Under the pieces are notes generated by a model. The model saw nothing but the letters and a program-made list of their open reading frames with translations. It did no database searches and was not told where the DNA came from. This document shows, in pieces, positions 37,484-49,474 of a stretch of DNA of 64,000 bases. The stretch's first letter is position 1; every line of letters starts with the position of its first letter. Made by a program: the position numbers and the translations under genes. This DNA comes from Aselliscus stoliczkanus (Eukaryota > Chordata > Mammalia > Chiroptera > Hipposideridae). The stretch is from positions 12,309,501 through 12,373,500 of the forward strand of contig CM066736.1 in NCBI GenBank assembly GCA_033961575.1, in the 5' to 3' direction.

Positions 37484-37910
37484 GGGCCGGCAGAGTGGCG
37501 GCCAACTCATTGGTTAAGAGTTGGCTTGGGAACACAAGCTCTGAGCAGCACGACCCAGGATTCGGATCCCACATGAGGGCCAGTGACACTGCACCCTCTA
37601 TAGCTAAGATGGTGAACAACAGCTTGACCTAAAGCTGAGCTCCCGTGAATCACCGAGGACAGTGTAGGCTGCAGCCGCTGCTGCAATGGGCTGCCATAGG
37701 CTACAGTGAGTGGCTATGAGCAGCCGTCCAGAGGCCGGCGACCGATCTGCCTCACCCAGGAAGAGCGCAATGACAATACCAACATAGGCCAGTGAAGCGA
37801 CGTCCTCTGCAACTAGACTGAAGAACAAAAAGACAGCAACTTGTCTGTTCCCCTTCCCCGATTCCCCTACACTGTTTCCCCTCCCCGATTCCCCAATAAA
37901 ATCTTTAAAA
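37484..37910 (+). mobile_element. L-form SINE with altered head
   Basis: The head has extra bases (GGCGGCCAACTCATTGG) and an AAGCTCTGAGCAGCACGACC insert resembling C-form sequence, a possible hybrid. Tail CCAATAAAATCTTT. TSD AAAAAACCTCG/AAAAAACCTTA. Confidence 0.88.
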
Positions 37911-38267
37911 AAAAACCTTATAAAACAATACATGGTATGTAACCGTATACAATTTTTTAAAAATATCTTTAAGAAGTCTGGGAGGTTTTATGTCAGAATA
38001 TATTGGGTATAGAAGATAACTAATTTTTTTCTAATTATTCATTTGTATTTTCTATTTATTAAAACAGAAAGCATGTATTACTTCTATAGTTGTTAAAATT
38101 ATATAAGAAGAGTTATCTTAGGTCAAGGTCTTCCTACCAGTTTGTGGGGAAGAGGAGAAAACTTCAAAAGGAAGGAAGAGAGATCTGAGCTTCTGTAACT
38201 CTTCATTTACCAATACGTTTTCTTGCTGGGAACGCACAACTTCAGGATTAATAAAGAATTGATTTTG

Positions 38268-38437
38268 CCAAGAGCCACCATGAGCAGCCGTCCGGATCTG
38301 CCTCACCCAGGAAGACCGCAGTGATGGTACCAACATGGGCCAGTGAAGCAATGTCCTCCACAGCTAGACTGAAGAACAAAGGACAGCAACTTGTCTGTTC
38401 CCCTCCCGATTCCCCAATAAAATCTTAAAAAAAATAA
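38268..38437 (+). mobile_element. L-form SINE, 5'-truncated
   Basis: Only the last 170 bases remain, from CAAGAGCCACCATGAGCAGC to the CCAATAAAATCTT tail. TSD about AAGAATTGATTTTGC/AAGAACTGATTTTGC. Confidence 0.88.
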
Positions 38438-39049
38438 ATAAATAAGAACTGATTTTGCAACATCTTCTAACAGGGAATTTTTAATTTCAAAGCCCCATTA
38501 TTACTTTTAACTAAATAAATATTGTACAGATTAAAATTTCTCCACAATGCCTGTTTTGCTACTGAACAGATCACTAACAAATTTCTGTTGTATAGAAAAC
38601 ACAATAATATTAGTTTGGGGTATCTTTTAGATGGAAGAAAACATGTATATAAAAAAATTGAATTGAGGATTATGAGCTAATTTTTAAACAAAATAGTGTA
38701 CTTGAGCTTCCACTGTTATTAGCGCGCAAAATAACACAGCTTGAGTAACTGGCAGAAAAACTGACTCGAAAGTCCCACCTGCTAGACTGTATATTGCATC
38801 ATGTAGCTATGTTTTGGGGAGGAAAATGTATTTAAAAGCACAGGCAAAGATATGCCCAGTACACAGCTCAAAGAATGACATTTATGTAGGAAAGAAAGAT
38901 AAAACTCAATCTTTCTATATATGCCTGAAGTAATTCAAGGTATTTTCTAATTCTAACTAGTCCATCTGTAGTGCTACTAATAAACAATAATACTGTAAAT
39001 TCTACATTGAGGTCACTCAGTGTCAGTTTCCTCCATGTTTTTCTCCAGT

Positions 39050-40190
39050 CCACCTTAAAATTTCTCTGTATACTCAATTGTCTTCATCCTTCACTCTTCC
39101 TTTGTTAGATGAACCAGAAAAAATGGGCTCTTAATTCTGTGTCCTACTATCTTCTCATTCCATTCACTTCTCTCATTTTCCTTCCATCTTCCATTGCCCT
39201 CCACTGACTCTTTTGGGCTCCAGTATGCTCAAGGTATCATGTATTGAGGGGAAGGGAGGGAACATTCCCCCACAGGAAGATGCACTGGGACTAATATATT
39301 CACTAGCTCCAACCTCCTAATCTCCACATCCAATAGGATTCTTCTCAGGTTGTATCCTTCCACAACCTCTACGTTGCATCTCCTTACATGGCTCTGGCTT
39401 CTCGGTTTGTGTGAGTTCCTTTGCAACCGAACCTCTCCTGGCTTGTCCTTCTCTCACCTCTTAACACAGGGTCTGTGCTGGGCCTCTTTTCTTCTTTTTA
39501 TACTTTCTCTTATTTATCTGATTCTTATGTTTGCAGATCTCTCTCCCATGTCTGCAGATCTCTCTCCCAAGCTGTCAATGCTCTCAATAAATCTCTCATG
39601 AGAAGCCTTTCTTCTTTCCAAGGAGCCGTCCTAGTTTCAGAACTTTATTATCAGTCCAAGTTCTCATTCCTTATCTCCTTCTTCCTTTAAGTCATTCTAC
39701 AAACTATTGATAGAATAATCTTTTCAAAGGCTCTGTGTGCATCAGTCTCTTCTACTCAAACACCTTAAATGGTACCCCCACAATAGACTGTTCCAAATTC
39801 AGACCTCTTGGTATGTGATTTGAGGGTCTTTCATTTGCTACTATCCCTAAGTATTCTATACTTTATTCATAATATCTGAATTTGGCTAAAAATACATTGC
39901 TATGTCCCACCACACCTGCTGAAAAGCTACCTGGTATTCAAGACTCAGCTCAAATTCTATCTCCAAGTTATCCCATGTTCCTGGTAGAGAGGTCATCTCT
40001 TCCTTCTTCATGTATAAAAAGTACTTATCTTCTTATAGGATTGACAACATTCTGCCTTGCTTTTAAAAGGTGCGGACATTTCTTAATTCCATTAATTGAA
40101 TATGACTAGCAGTAAGAATCTTATTTACATTTTTGTCCTCCAAAGTGTCTTGAATGTAGTAGGCAGTGTTGAACTCAAATTATATTTATT
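39050..40190 (+). repeat. L2 fragment, about 1.1 kb
   Basis: The order is GGTCTGTGCTGGGCCTCTTT, a CAATAAATCTCTCATGAGAA stretch, CACCTTAAATGGTACCCCCA, CAAGACTCAGCTCAAATTCT and a GTCTTGAATGTAGTAGGCAG end, as in L2 3' consensus. It includes open frames of 83-89 codons that are not genes. Confidence 0.7.
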
Positions 40191-40338
40191 TAGAATTAGA
40201 GACTACTTGTCTAGGATCTGGGCTAAAGTTTTTCTCTGACTTATTTCTGAAGAAAAGATCTGGGAAACAAATTAGCTAAATAAACAATACTGGCTGTGTG
40301 TATGGGTGCTGAACAAATGACTCAAAAAATTCATTTCG

Positions 40339-40498
40339 GGGCAGCCAGTTACGTCAGGTGGTGAGAGCGCAGTGCTCATAACACCAAGGTTGCTGGTTTG
40401 ATCCCCACATGGGCCACAGAGCTGTGCCCTCCAGAACTATATTGAAACAACTACTTGACTTGGAGCTGATGGGTCCTGGAAAAATAGTTTCCCAATTA
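40339..40498 (+). mobile_element. VES-like tRNA SINE
   Basis: AACACCAAGGTTGCTGGTTT, GATCCCCACATGGGCCACAG and ACTTGACTTGGAGCTGATGG match the VES body. It ends CCCAATTAAAAA, an ATTAAA variant. Likely TSD AAAAAATTCATTT/AAAAAAATTATTT. Confidence 0.85.
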
Positions 40499-40670
40499 AA
40501 AAAAAAAATTATTTGAAAGCACTTTCATCCAAATTATTTTACAAAAATAACTATAAGTAATTCTACTCCCATGTGTATACTCAGGAGAATTGAAAACATG
40601 TTCATATAAAAACTTGTACACAGATGTTAATAGCAGCGTTATTCATAATATTCAAAAAGTGGAACAACTC

Positions 40671-40776
40671 TGGGCCGGCCGAGTGGTGCGGTGGTTGAGT
40701 GCTGGCTTGGGAGGCCAGCGGCCCCGGTTCGGCTCCTAAATATGAGGGCCAGTGACACTGCCCTCAGAAAAGAAAA
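40671..40776 (+). mobile_element. S-form SINE inside an L1
   Basis: TSD AAAAAGTGGAACAACTC, 17 bp and exact, at 40654 and 40777. Confidence 0.92.
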
Positions 40777-40950
40777 AAAAAGTGGAACAACTCAATTGTC
40801 CATCAACTGATGAATAGGTAACAAAATGTGGAATAGCCATACAATGGAATATTACTGACCCATAAAAAAGAATGAAGTAGTGATACATGCTGTAACATGG
40901 ATAACCCTTGAAAATTTAAGTGTAGAAGACAGACACAAAAAGGCCACATA

Positions 40951-41390
40951 TGGGCCAGCCAAGTGGCTCAGATGGTTAAGAGTGCGAGCTCTGAGCAACA
41001 GTATTGCTGTTTCCATTCCCACATGGACCAGTGAGCTGTGCCTGAGCTGAGCTGCTGCTGAGCTGGTGAGAACATGTACTCTTAGCAGCAAGGTTGCCGG
41101 TTCGACACCATTATGGGATGGTGGGCTGCGGCTCCCACCCGCCCCCCACCTCCCCATTGCCGGTTTGATGCCCGACCCATATGGGATAGTGGACTACACC
41201 CCCTTCACCCCCCACAACTAGACTGAAAGGAACAACTAGACTTGGAGCTGAGCTGCAACCCCCACAACTAAGATTGAAGGACAGCAACTTGACTTGGAGC
41301 TGATGTATCCTGGAAAAACACAATATTCTCCTTCCACAATTCCCCAACACTGTTCCTCTCCCCAAGTTCCCAATAAAAATCTTTTTTTAA
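40951..41390 (+). mobile_element. C-form SINE inside an L1
   Basis: GGGCCAGCCAAGTGGCTCAG head, a second unit GCAAGGTTGCCGGTTCGACA, and a partial third. Tail CCAATAAAAATCTTT. TSD AAAAAGGCCACATAT/AAAAAAGCCACAAAT. Confidence 0.9.
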
Positions 41391-41739
41391 AAAAAGCCAC
41401 AAATCGTATAATTCCATTGATATGAAATGTCCAGAATAGGTCCATAACCCATACAGAGAGTAAGTTAGTGGTTGCCAGGGAATGGAGGTAATTTAGAGTG
41501 ACTGCTTACAGGCACAGGGGTTCTTTTGGGGTGATGGATATGTTCTAGAATTAGACATTGGTGATGGTTGCACAACATTGTGCATATACTAAAAACATGC
41601 ACTGTACACTTTAAAATGATAAATTTTATGTGAATTTTAACTAGAAAAAATAAAATAATAATTGTGTATTTTGTCCCCTGAATAACCTGATTTGGATTTG
41701 TGGTATAAAGGAAAAGGGGTTTCACCTTTGAATCAGCAA

Positions 41740-41890
41740 ATCTAGGAGTTTCTAGATTCTGCCACTTACCAGCTGTGTGTTTTTAAGGTAATTTTACTTC
41801 TCTAAGCCTCAATAGCCTCACCTGTATTAAGTGAGAACAACAACGCCTCACAAAGTTGTACTTATGAAATAAAATAATGTCAAAAACCCC
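41740..41890 (-). repeat. MIR fragment
   Basis: GCCACTTACCAGCTGTGTGT, CTAAGCCTCAATAGCCTCAC and CGCCTCACAAAGTTGTACTT are in MIR order. Confidence 0.65.
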
Positions 41891-42136
41891 AACACCTGAA
41901 ACTTTTTTTTTAAAAAGCCCTTTACAAATGAAAAATCTTATTGTTATTTTGTAAGCTTAAAATGATTTTTTAAATCCAAACTTTAGTCCATAATTTCAAC
42001 TTTTTCCACTGGCATGTTATCTAAGCAGCATTTATGGTCATATATGAATGGCATCTTGGACTTCTAACACCTATCCTCTGGGTACTAGTACAGCACCTTA
42101 CCGAGTTACTTAATTCTAATCTTCATGATGAAAGGT

Positions 42137-42370
42137 AGCACAGCATGACGGTTAGGAATAAAGGCATAGAGCTGAGTTTAAGTTAGGTCCTTGCACTGAC
42201 TGAGGGCAGACACCTAACCTCTCTGAACATCAGTGTCCTCTGCTATAAAGTGTGTGTGCGCGCACGAGCGCACTACATGATAATAGGAGTTATACGATTC
42301 ATTGAGGTATTTGTTGTATAAAGCACAAATTGCAATATCTGATGCCTAGCAAGCACTCAATCATGAGTAA
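42137..42370 (-). repeat. MIR fragment
   Basis: GCATAGAGCTGAGTTTAAGT, CTAACCTCTCTGAACATCAG and CTAGCAAGCACTCAAT fit a MIR. It holds a short GTGTGTGCGCGCACGAGCGC stretch. Confidence 0.6.
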
Positions 42371-42843
42371 TTATTATTTCCACCCTGTGGAGTAGCAAGT
42401 TTAAGTGCCTGGTCTAAGTTTACAGGATCAATCTGAAGCATAACCAGGCATAAAGAACAGGCATTTCATATACTAGCTTAGGTAATTGAATAGAGGATGA
42501 TTCAGTGACCTTCCTGTGTGTTTTTCTAGCGTCATATGGATCTGTAGAGCATTGCATTAGGCAAAGCTTAACTTTCTGTTTATTAGTTTAAAAAAGACAT
42601 AGTCCTATTCAGTACTAGTACAAGGCCTGACACAAGGAGATACTCAATATTTATTGAATAAATGAATAAAGGGTATGGTGTTACTGGCTGCATCGATATC
42701 CAGCATCAACACAAAATCCAAAGCATTAATGAGACATTTCCAAATATCCATACTTTTACATATATAAAACATTTTTGCATTTTAAAAGTTTTCATTTGGG
42801 TGTCCTATATGCTCTTCGGCATCAATAAGAAGGAAGGCATGTA

Positions 42844-43604
42844 CAAAAAAGGGGGGGGAATGTAAACTGGTGCAAGCATTATGAAAAACAGTATGGAGGT
42901 TCCTCAAAAAATTAAAAATAGAACTACCATATGATCCAGCAAGTCTATATCTGGGTATATATATCCAAGTGAAATGAAATCACTATTTGAAAAGATATCT
43001 GCACCTCCATGTTCACTGCAGCATTATTTACACAACCAAGAAATGGCAACAATCTAAGTGTCTACTGGCAGATGAACAGATAAAAGAAAATGCCATATAT
43101 GGATATATATGTGTATAAGGGGAAAAAAGAAGGAAATCCTGTCATGAGACAGTATGGATGGACCTTGAGAGCTCTATGCTAAGTGAAATAAATCAGACAG
43201 AGAAAGACAAATAACTGTATGATTTCACTTATATGTGGAATCTAAAAAAATTGAACTCATAGATACAGAGAACAGATTGGTGGTTGCCAGAGGCAGGCAG
43301 TGGGTGAAGGTGATCAAAAGGTAAAAACTTCCAAAGTAAGTTTTGGGGATGTGATGTACAGCATGGTAATTATACTTAACATTACTGTATTGTGTATTTG
43401 AAAGTTGCTAAGAGCAAATCTTAAAATCCTCAACACAAAGGAAAAAATCTGTAATAATGTGTGGTGACTGATGTTAACTAAACTTATTGTGGTAATCATT
43501 TCACAATATATATACATATATCAAATCATGTTGCACACCTTGGACTAATACAATGTTTTATGTCAATTATACCCCAATAAAAATAAGGAAGGGGAAAACA
43601 CAAA
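42844..43604 (+). mobile_element. L1 3'-end fragment with long flanking duplication
   Basis: The sequence holds ACTACCATATGATCCAGCAA, CAGCATTATTTACACAACCA, GTGGTTGCCAGAGGCAGGCA and an ACCCCAATAAAAATAA 3' end. Its flanks repeat each other (42784-42843 and 43605-43649), see findings. Confidence 0.8.
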
Positions 43605-43649
43605 AAAAAGTTTTCATTTGAGTGGCATCAATACAAAGGAAGGCATGTC

Positions 43650-45680
43650 TTATTTCAAAAGACAAGAGACTGATTGAGAATTAAAGCAATAGACACCTAA
43701 TTGAAGTATCAAGTATTCTTATGTTTAAGCTTCTGAGTACATATTTTGTCTTCCCTAATAGAATTCCTAACAGTTTTTCATGCGAAGGAATCATATAGTA
43801 CAATTAATTTCAGTATCCCCTTACTGAGTCTAACCTTATATATAGTAGGAAATTAATTACACTTAAAATTACTTTAAAATAAAGAATACTTCTTGGTTAT
43901 ATAAAATGTATTCATCATGTGTGATTTAATAGTGATAGGAGAGAAAGTTGTTAATATCAAACTAAATCTCTCTAAGTGAAGTTGGCTATATAATTTTTAA
44001 AAGGCAACAAAATCATATATAGATTTTGATATATAAAATATATACACACACATAGTTTCTCATAGAGCAATCATGTTTAATCTATAGCCAGTTACAAAAC
44101 AGTCCTCATCTGCTGCCTGTTTTTCTGTAAATGAGATGACAGACCTCACCCAAATTGGAAAAATATTCAGGTCCTTTCAATATTACTACGATGATTGACT
44201 TTATTTTTGATAGGTAGAATTAAATATTTACGTTCCTTTCTTTTCCTTCAAATCAAAGTCAGGTACCTCAGCATTATGCTAAGAACTGTGAAAATTTTAA
44301 TCCTAAAATATGCTCTTTGTATTCAGAAGGTTCCCATCATTAGTGAAGATAAAACCGTAAATAAGACACAATGCGTATTTTTGTTCACTGGTTTGCTAAT
44401 TTCAAAGTCACCTGAGAGTTTGCAGCAAAACAGTAAGAACTGAAAGGGTCAGGAAAAGTTGCAGACAGGAAGTCAACTTTACACAGGATCTTGAAAAAAA
44501 GGTAAAATCTGAGTAGGCAGAGAGAAGGGAGGAGGGCTTTTTAAAGTGAAGTAAATAACACTACCAGAGGGGCCGACTTGAATGAGTATGGTGTGTTTGA
44601 GAGACAGACTGACTTCAATAGAGCAGAAAGAACGGGCCAAAGAACATAGGAAGTGAAGCCAGATAAGTAGTGTGGGGCAGCTTAGACAGGGCGCTGAAAG
44701 TCAGGCAGAAGAGGTTAGATTCAGAGTGGTGGAAAACAGGGAGCCAGTGAAGCTTTCTGAAACGGGGGTGACAGGAGAAGCAGTAGCATTTAAAGAAGGT
44801 TAATCGGATTGAGTTGGAAATGAAGGAAGGCAACTGTGGTAATCCAGGAATGACGCCATAAGGGTCTGAATAGGATAGGTGCAGAGACACTGCATTTCGA
44901 GGTAACATGATGTGCCTTGAGACTAAAATTAGGGGGTCCCAGAAACAAGGATGAGACATAGACTAATCCAGAGGCTGGCTACGAGGTATAGAGGTTGTAC
45001 TACAGTATAATCAGACCTGAAAATTTCAAATAGACATGTATTCACAGAACCGAAATGTTTTTCAAGTCCCCTTTAAGTAGTTTCATTGTTTTTTTTTTTA
45101 GTAAATTTAGTGCAGGTGCCCCCAAATTTCACATCTGCTTTGCTAACACAGCCCCATGAAAATATGCTTATGTAAAAATTAATTGTTTTTCAATACATAA
45201 ACCAAGTTAACTGACCCATTACAGGAATATGAACACCCAGGGACTAAGGTAGGGAAAACAGAAAAATATTCTTTATACTCAAATGTACATTCTTGATTGT
45301 CTGACTGCACAAAACAAATAAAAAAACAACTTTTTTGTTTTTTTAGCTGATCTAAAATCTTGAGGCCTATTCCTGACTATATCTGATGGTGATCCAGTCA
45401 GCAGAAAACAAAAACCTCTATGGAGAATAGAAACTGAAATAAATCAGCACTTTGCCATGTTGCTTTCCTGAAATGTACTATCAAACTGGGAGAAAATTCT
45501 CTGAAGTGAAAAATAAAGAGAAAATGTTACGAAAGCTGCATTTGGCAGATTAATTTTTTGTAATAATAATTATTTAAATCTATAGTCAACTTTTCCGCTG
45601 CTTCCCCTCTTCATTTAGAATGGGTAGTAGGTAATGTGGTAAGGGAAGCGCTCCCATGGTACTTTCTAAATCTATTATTG
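43650..45680. other. Mostly unique intronic sequence
   Basis: Apart from the L2-like piece at 44440-44960, nothing is recognised. Confidence 0.45.
44440..44960 (-). repeat. L2-like fragment
   Basis: GGGAGCCAGTGAAGCTTTCT and GGTAATCCAGGAATGACGCC belong to a common mammalian repeat that I take as an inverted L2 segment. The 114-codon minus-strand frame is repeat-derived. Confidence 0.45.
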
Positions 45681-46073
45681 GGGCCGGCCAGGTGGTTCAG
45701 TTGGTTAAGAGCATGAGCTCTGAGCAATAGGGTCACCCGTTTGATTCCCATATGGACCAGTGAGCTATGCCTGAGCTGAGCTGGCGCTGAGCTGCCAACA
45801 GGTGGCAGGATGGCTCAGCTGGTGAGAGCACATGCTCCTAACAACAAGGTTGCCAATTTGACTCCCACGTGGGATGGTGGGCTATAACCCCCCCGCAACT
45901 AAGATTGAACACAGCACCTTGAGCTGAGTGGCGGCGAGCTGCCATGGTGGCATGGCTGGATGGTGACTGGACTTGGAGCTGAGCTAGCTGCGCTCTCCAC
46001 AACTAAGATTGAAGGACAACAACTTGGCTGTTCCCCTTGCCCAATTCCCCAACAAAATCTTAAAAAAAAAAAA
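45681..46073 (+). mobile_element. C-form SINE with mutated poly(A) signal
   Basis: Two tRNA-like units are visible (GGTTCAGTTGGTTAAGAGCA and GGCTCAGCTGGTGAGAGCAC). The end reads CCCCAACAAAATCTT, AACAAA in place of AATAAA. TSD AAATCTATTATTG/AAATTCTATTATTG. Confidence 0.9.
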
Positions 46074-46284
46074 AAATTCTATTATTGTAACACTGACTCT
46101 TATTATCTACACACGATTGCCTGTTTGTTTTGTATCTCTTCCTATGGTCATTTTCTGGGAGAGCTGTGAATAAGAACTGAAATGTCCCAAAATTGCAAAA
46201 ATAAACCTATCTACTATCACTCACTGAGCTCTTCCTTTATAATGTGTGGCCCAACGTGTGCTTTTCCTACCTGATCTCATTTAG

Positions 46285-46410
46285 TTCTCACAACAGTCCT
46301 GTGAGGTAGGTGCTATAATTATGCCCATTTTACAGCTGAAGAAACCGAGGCTTCAGGAGTTACGGGACTTGCACATGGTCACAAAGCCAGTAAGCTAGGA
46401 AGTGGTAGAC
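46285..46410 (+). repeat. MIR fragment, well preserved
   Basis: TGTGAGGTAGGTGCTATAAT, CATTTTACAGCTGAAGAAAC and GGTCACAAAGCCAGTAAGCT follow the MIR consensus closely. Confidence 0.75.
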
Positions 46411-49400
46411 ATGTTTATCTGACATGCTCTTGTTAATCATTAGATTAAATTACCAACACCAAAAATGTGTGACCGAAATAAAAAGTAAGAGATATAAGGG
46501 ACCTTTCACTGCGTAAAAGAATTAGGCAGGAGCATCGATTCTAAGAACTTTGTCAGTAATAGAAAAGAGTAGATTCCTTAACTCACTCCTAACCTTTCCT
46601 TATTGTACTGAAAACACTGCCTGCCCTCTATTCATGAAGAGAGGGGTACACTGCAATGAAATGAGAGCTAACTGTCCCCTTATGCATCTGGACATTACTA
46701 TTCGATGGTATTGACAGGATCTCAATTTGGTCACATTTTTTTAAAGTGCTCCTACTTAGATCAGCCAGGTCAAGGCTAACTAGACTGGCTGGTGACATCA
46801 AAAAGTTTTAAAACATATTTTCTTAGAATATCCGTGCAACCTATGTAACTCCTACCAGTGACCCTGAAATAGAAACTAACCTTTTAAAGCTATTTCTTAG
46901 TACATGAAATACATTCATAAGGCACTTCTAAAAATAACTCTCCACTGTAATTCTGTCCTTATGCATCTGGACAGACATGTCATATTTCCTCCACAAAGCT
47001 TCCTTTTATGTTGCAACAGTAAGAATCTCAATTTCAAGATGAACCAGAACAATTGAGAACTACAAACTCCTTCACAAGACATGATTTTTATTAGCATTTT
47101 ATACAAATTGTCTATATATGATGGGGCATGCTACATTTTAACCCTGCAATACTTTTAACTAGAAAGTAAACCATGACAGTTTAAAATTCTGTCTCCCCTC
47201 ACCCCTCTTTTTTCTGCTAACACACGGTCTTCCACAAAAGGGTCAGTGTGATCTTTGCAGACTATAGATAAGTAACACGACCATGGTAAACTATAAGAAT
47301 AAAACATTAAGCCCATGTCAAGTAATATCAAAGTTTAAAATCTGTCATCTGTGTATGAAACCAGCAAACAGTTGGTTATAACTGTTTCAGTTATAACTGG
47401 TTAAATAACGTGTACAAATTAATAGGATGCAGTTAGCAACTTCCACTTTTCCCTCCAACTAGTGGTATTTTGGAAGGTGGCCATTTAATCTGCAATAATC
47501 TGTCACTACTGTGAAGCCCCACCCACTTCCTCTGCCCCACCCCCATTCAAACTATGGCTGGGATACATCTGGAGTGCTATTATAACATTCAGACATAGAA
47601 GTCTTCCCTATGTATAAAAAGTAAAATTTGCACAGTTTGTATTTAACATTCACTTTAAGAAAAAAACACATTTTATGACATCACATTTCAAAGATTATTT
47701 GAAAGTTTTAATTTTCTTTTTTATATATTAGAAAGAACAGAGCCCCCAAATCAGTAATATCGGCTGAATGAAAATGCATCCTAAGTACAATTATATGACT
47801 TTAATTTACACATCTAACATGTAAAGTATTAGGAGCTGGAAGTTAGGATTGTATATGTCATTTAAACCTTGTTTCAAAAGCCTAGTGAAGTTGGTTAAGA
47901 AACTATTAAGGTAGTTTTCCTAGTTTATAAAATATTTTGCATACCATACAAACTATGAGATGTTAAATAAAAACTGATCTACTTTCCTACTTCATCTAAT
48001 TCCATTTCATGGACTAGAGTAGTCCCATAAATTATTACCCCATGGTTAAAATATTTTATTTTTATCGTTTAATAAGTAACTAACTTTATGTGCTAAAACA
48101 AAAAAAAATTAGAAAACTAAATAAATGTAATCAAATCTTCTGACTTTTCTGTCTCTAAATTTGATATTACATTCTAGACATTACTCTGCTTCCTATCCTA
48201 TTTTCCCCTTCTGTAAAAAAAGAAATCTAGGATGTGGCCTTGTTATTTTTTAAGGTCTCTAGCCTGCATAGCATGCCATTTTGAGTAGCTTAATTATGAA
48301 GTAGTTTTACAGTAGTAATATACATTAGCATAAACCACATCATTTAATAAACATGGCCTTTAGTATATTTAAATTTTTTATTTAAAAGATTGTTCTAACA
48401 AGATTTTGGTATTTCATTTGCAGCTGGGTATTTACCTTACTTACCTAGGAGAAAGAAAAATCAAACAACTTTGGAAAAATTCCCACTAATATTTATTTGT
48501 AGAATATCAAACTACAAATGAAAATAAATAGAGCATATGAATCCAGTGACTTTTGAGCTTTATTACTCTCAGCTGGACTTTGAGCCAAGGCCATAAATAT
48601 TCACATGAAATTCAACAGAGTTATCAGCAATGTTTAGACACAAACGATGTTTATAATAAAACACTAAATATAAAACAAAACGCCAAGCTTACTCACAGGA
48701 GATCTTCTTAAATGCATTTCCTCCATTTCCAATCCAACACGCTAAACAAGCACTTTACAAATTCTTTATTTAGCTACAGCAATAATAAGATTGCCCCAGA
48801 CATAGCTTTCTTTAAAAAGCTGCCTCTTAATCACTTAGGAAAGATAAAACTGAAGTCACCTTAAGTTGTAAGAACACCATGCTATCAGCACCTTGATCTG
48901 GAGAAAGGAAGTTATTATAGACAGTTTTGTAAATGAGGCTTAAAGGGAGTACTTCCTGGTCAGACATTTAACTTTGTCAACGGCATTTTTCAGACAGCTT
49001 TACGTTTCTACATTTTGAAAAGAACTTCCTAAAAATTTTCTGGAATTTTTCACAGACCCTACAAAAGAGGAAAATTTGCTCAAGCTAATCTCATGTAAAA
49101 ATCTACAAAATTCTATCAATGCCTACCTTCCGTTATGGAATCATTTATGGTATCATTTAAACATCAGAACCAGTTATTATTGATAAGAATATCAGCTTAA
49201 GTTCTCATCTTACATTTATGCACTCTCCATGTTCCCCCACCCTGCGTGCTAGAATGAGGTTTTCTGAGACACATTAGAAGAAGGTAAAGAAAGAACTTAC
49301 AGGAAGACAACTCACCGAGTCCTGGATAATGAAGCAGCAAATAAACCATTCACATTGTACTTTTCAAATTCAAAGTTAATCATCTTTTCAATATATGTTT

Positions 49401-49435
49401 AAATATAAATACATATTCCTGATATAGATTTATTC

Positions 49436-49474
<39 letters not shown>

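Larger units (their letters stand above)
40560..41660 (+). mobile_element. L1 3'-end fragment carrying two SINEs
   Basis: GCAGCGTTATTCATAATATT, GGAATAGCCATACAATGGAA and TTAGTGGTTGCCAGGGAATG are in standard L1 order, ending near 41660. It is interrupted by SINEs at 40671-40776 and 40951-41390. Confidence 0.8.

Noticed and set aside
39350..39690. Leu/Ser-rich open frames resembling a membrane protein
   Set aside because: They lie in an L2 fragment and reflect its pyrimidine-rich sequence.
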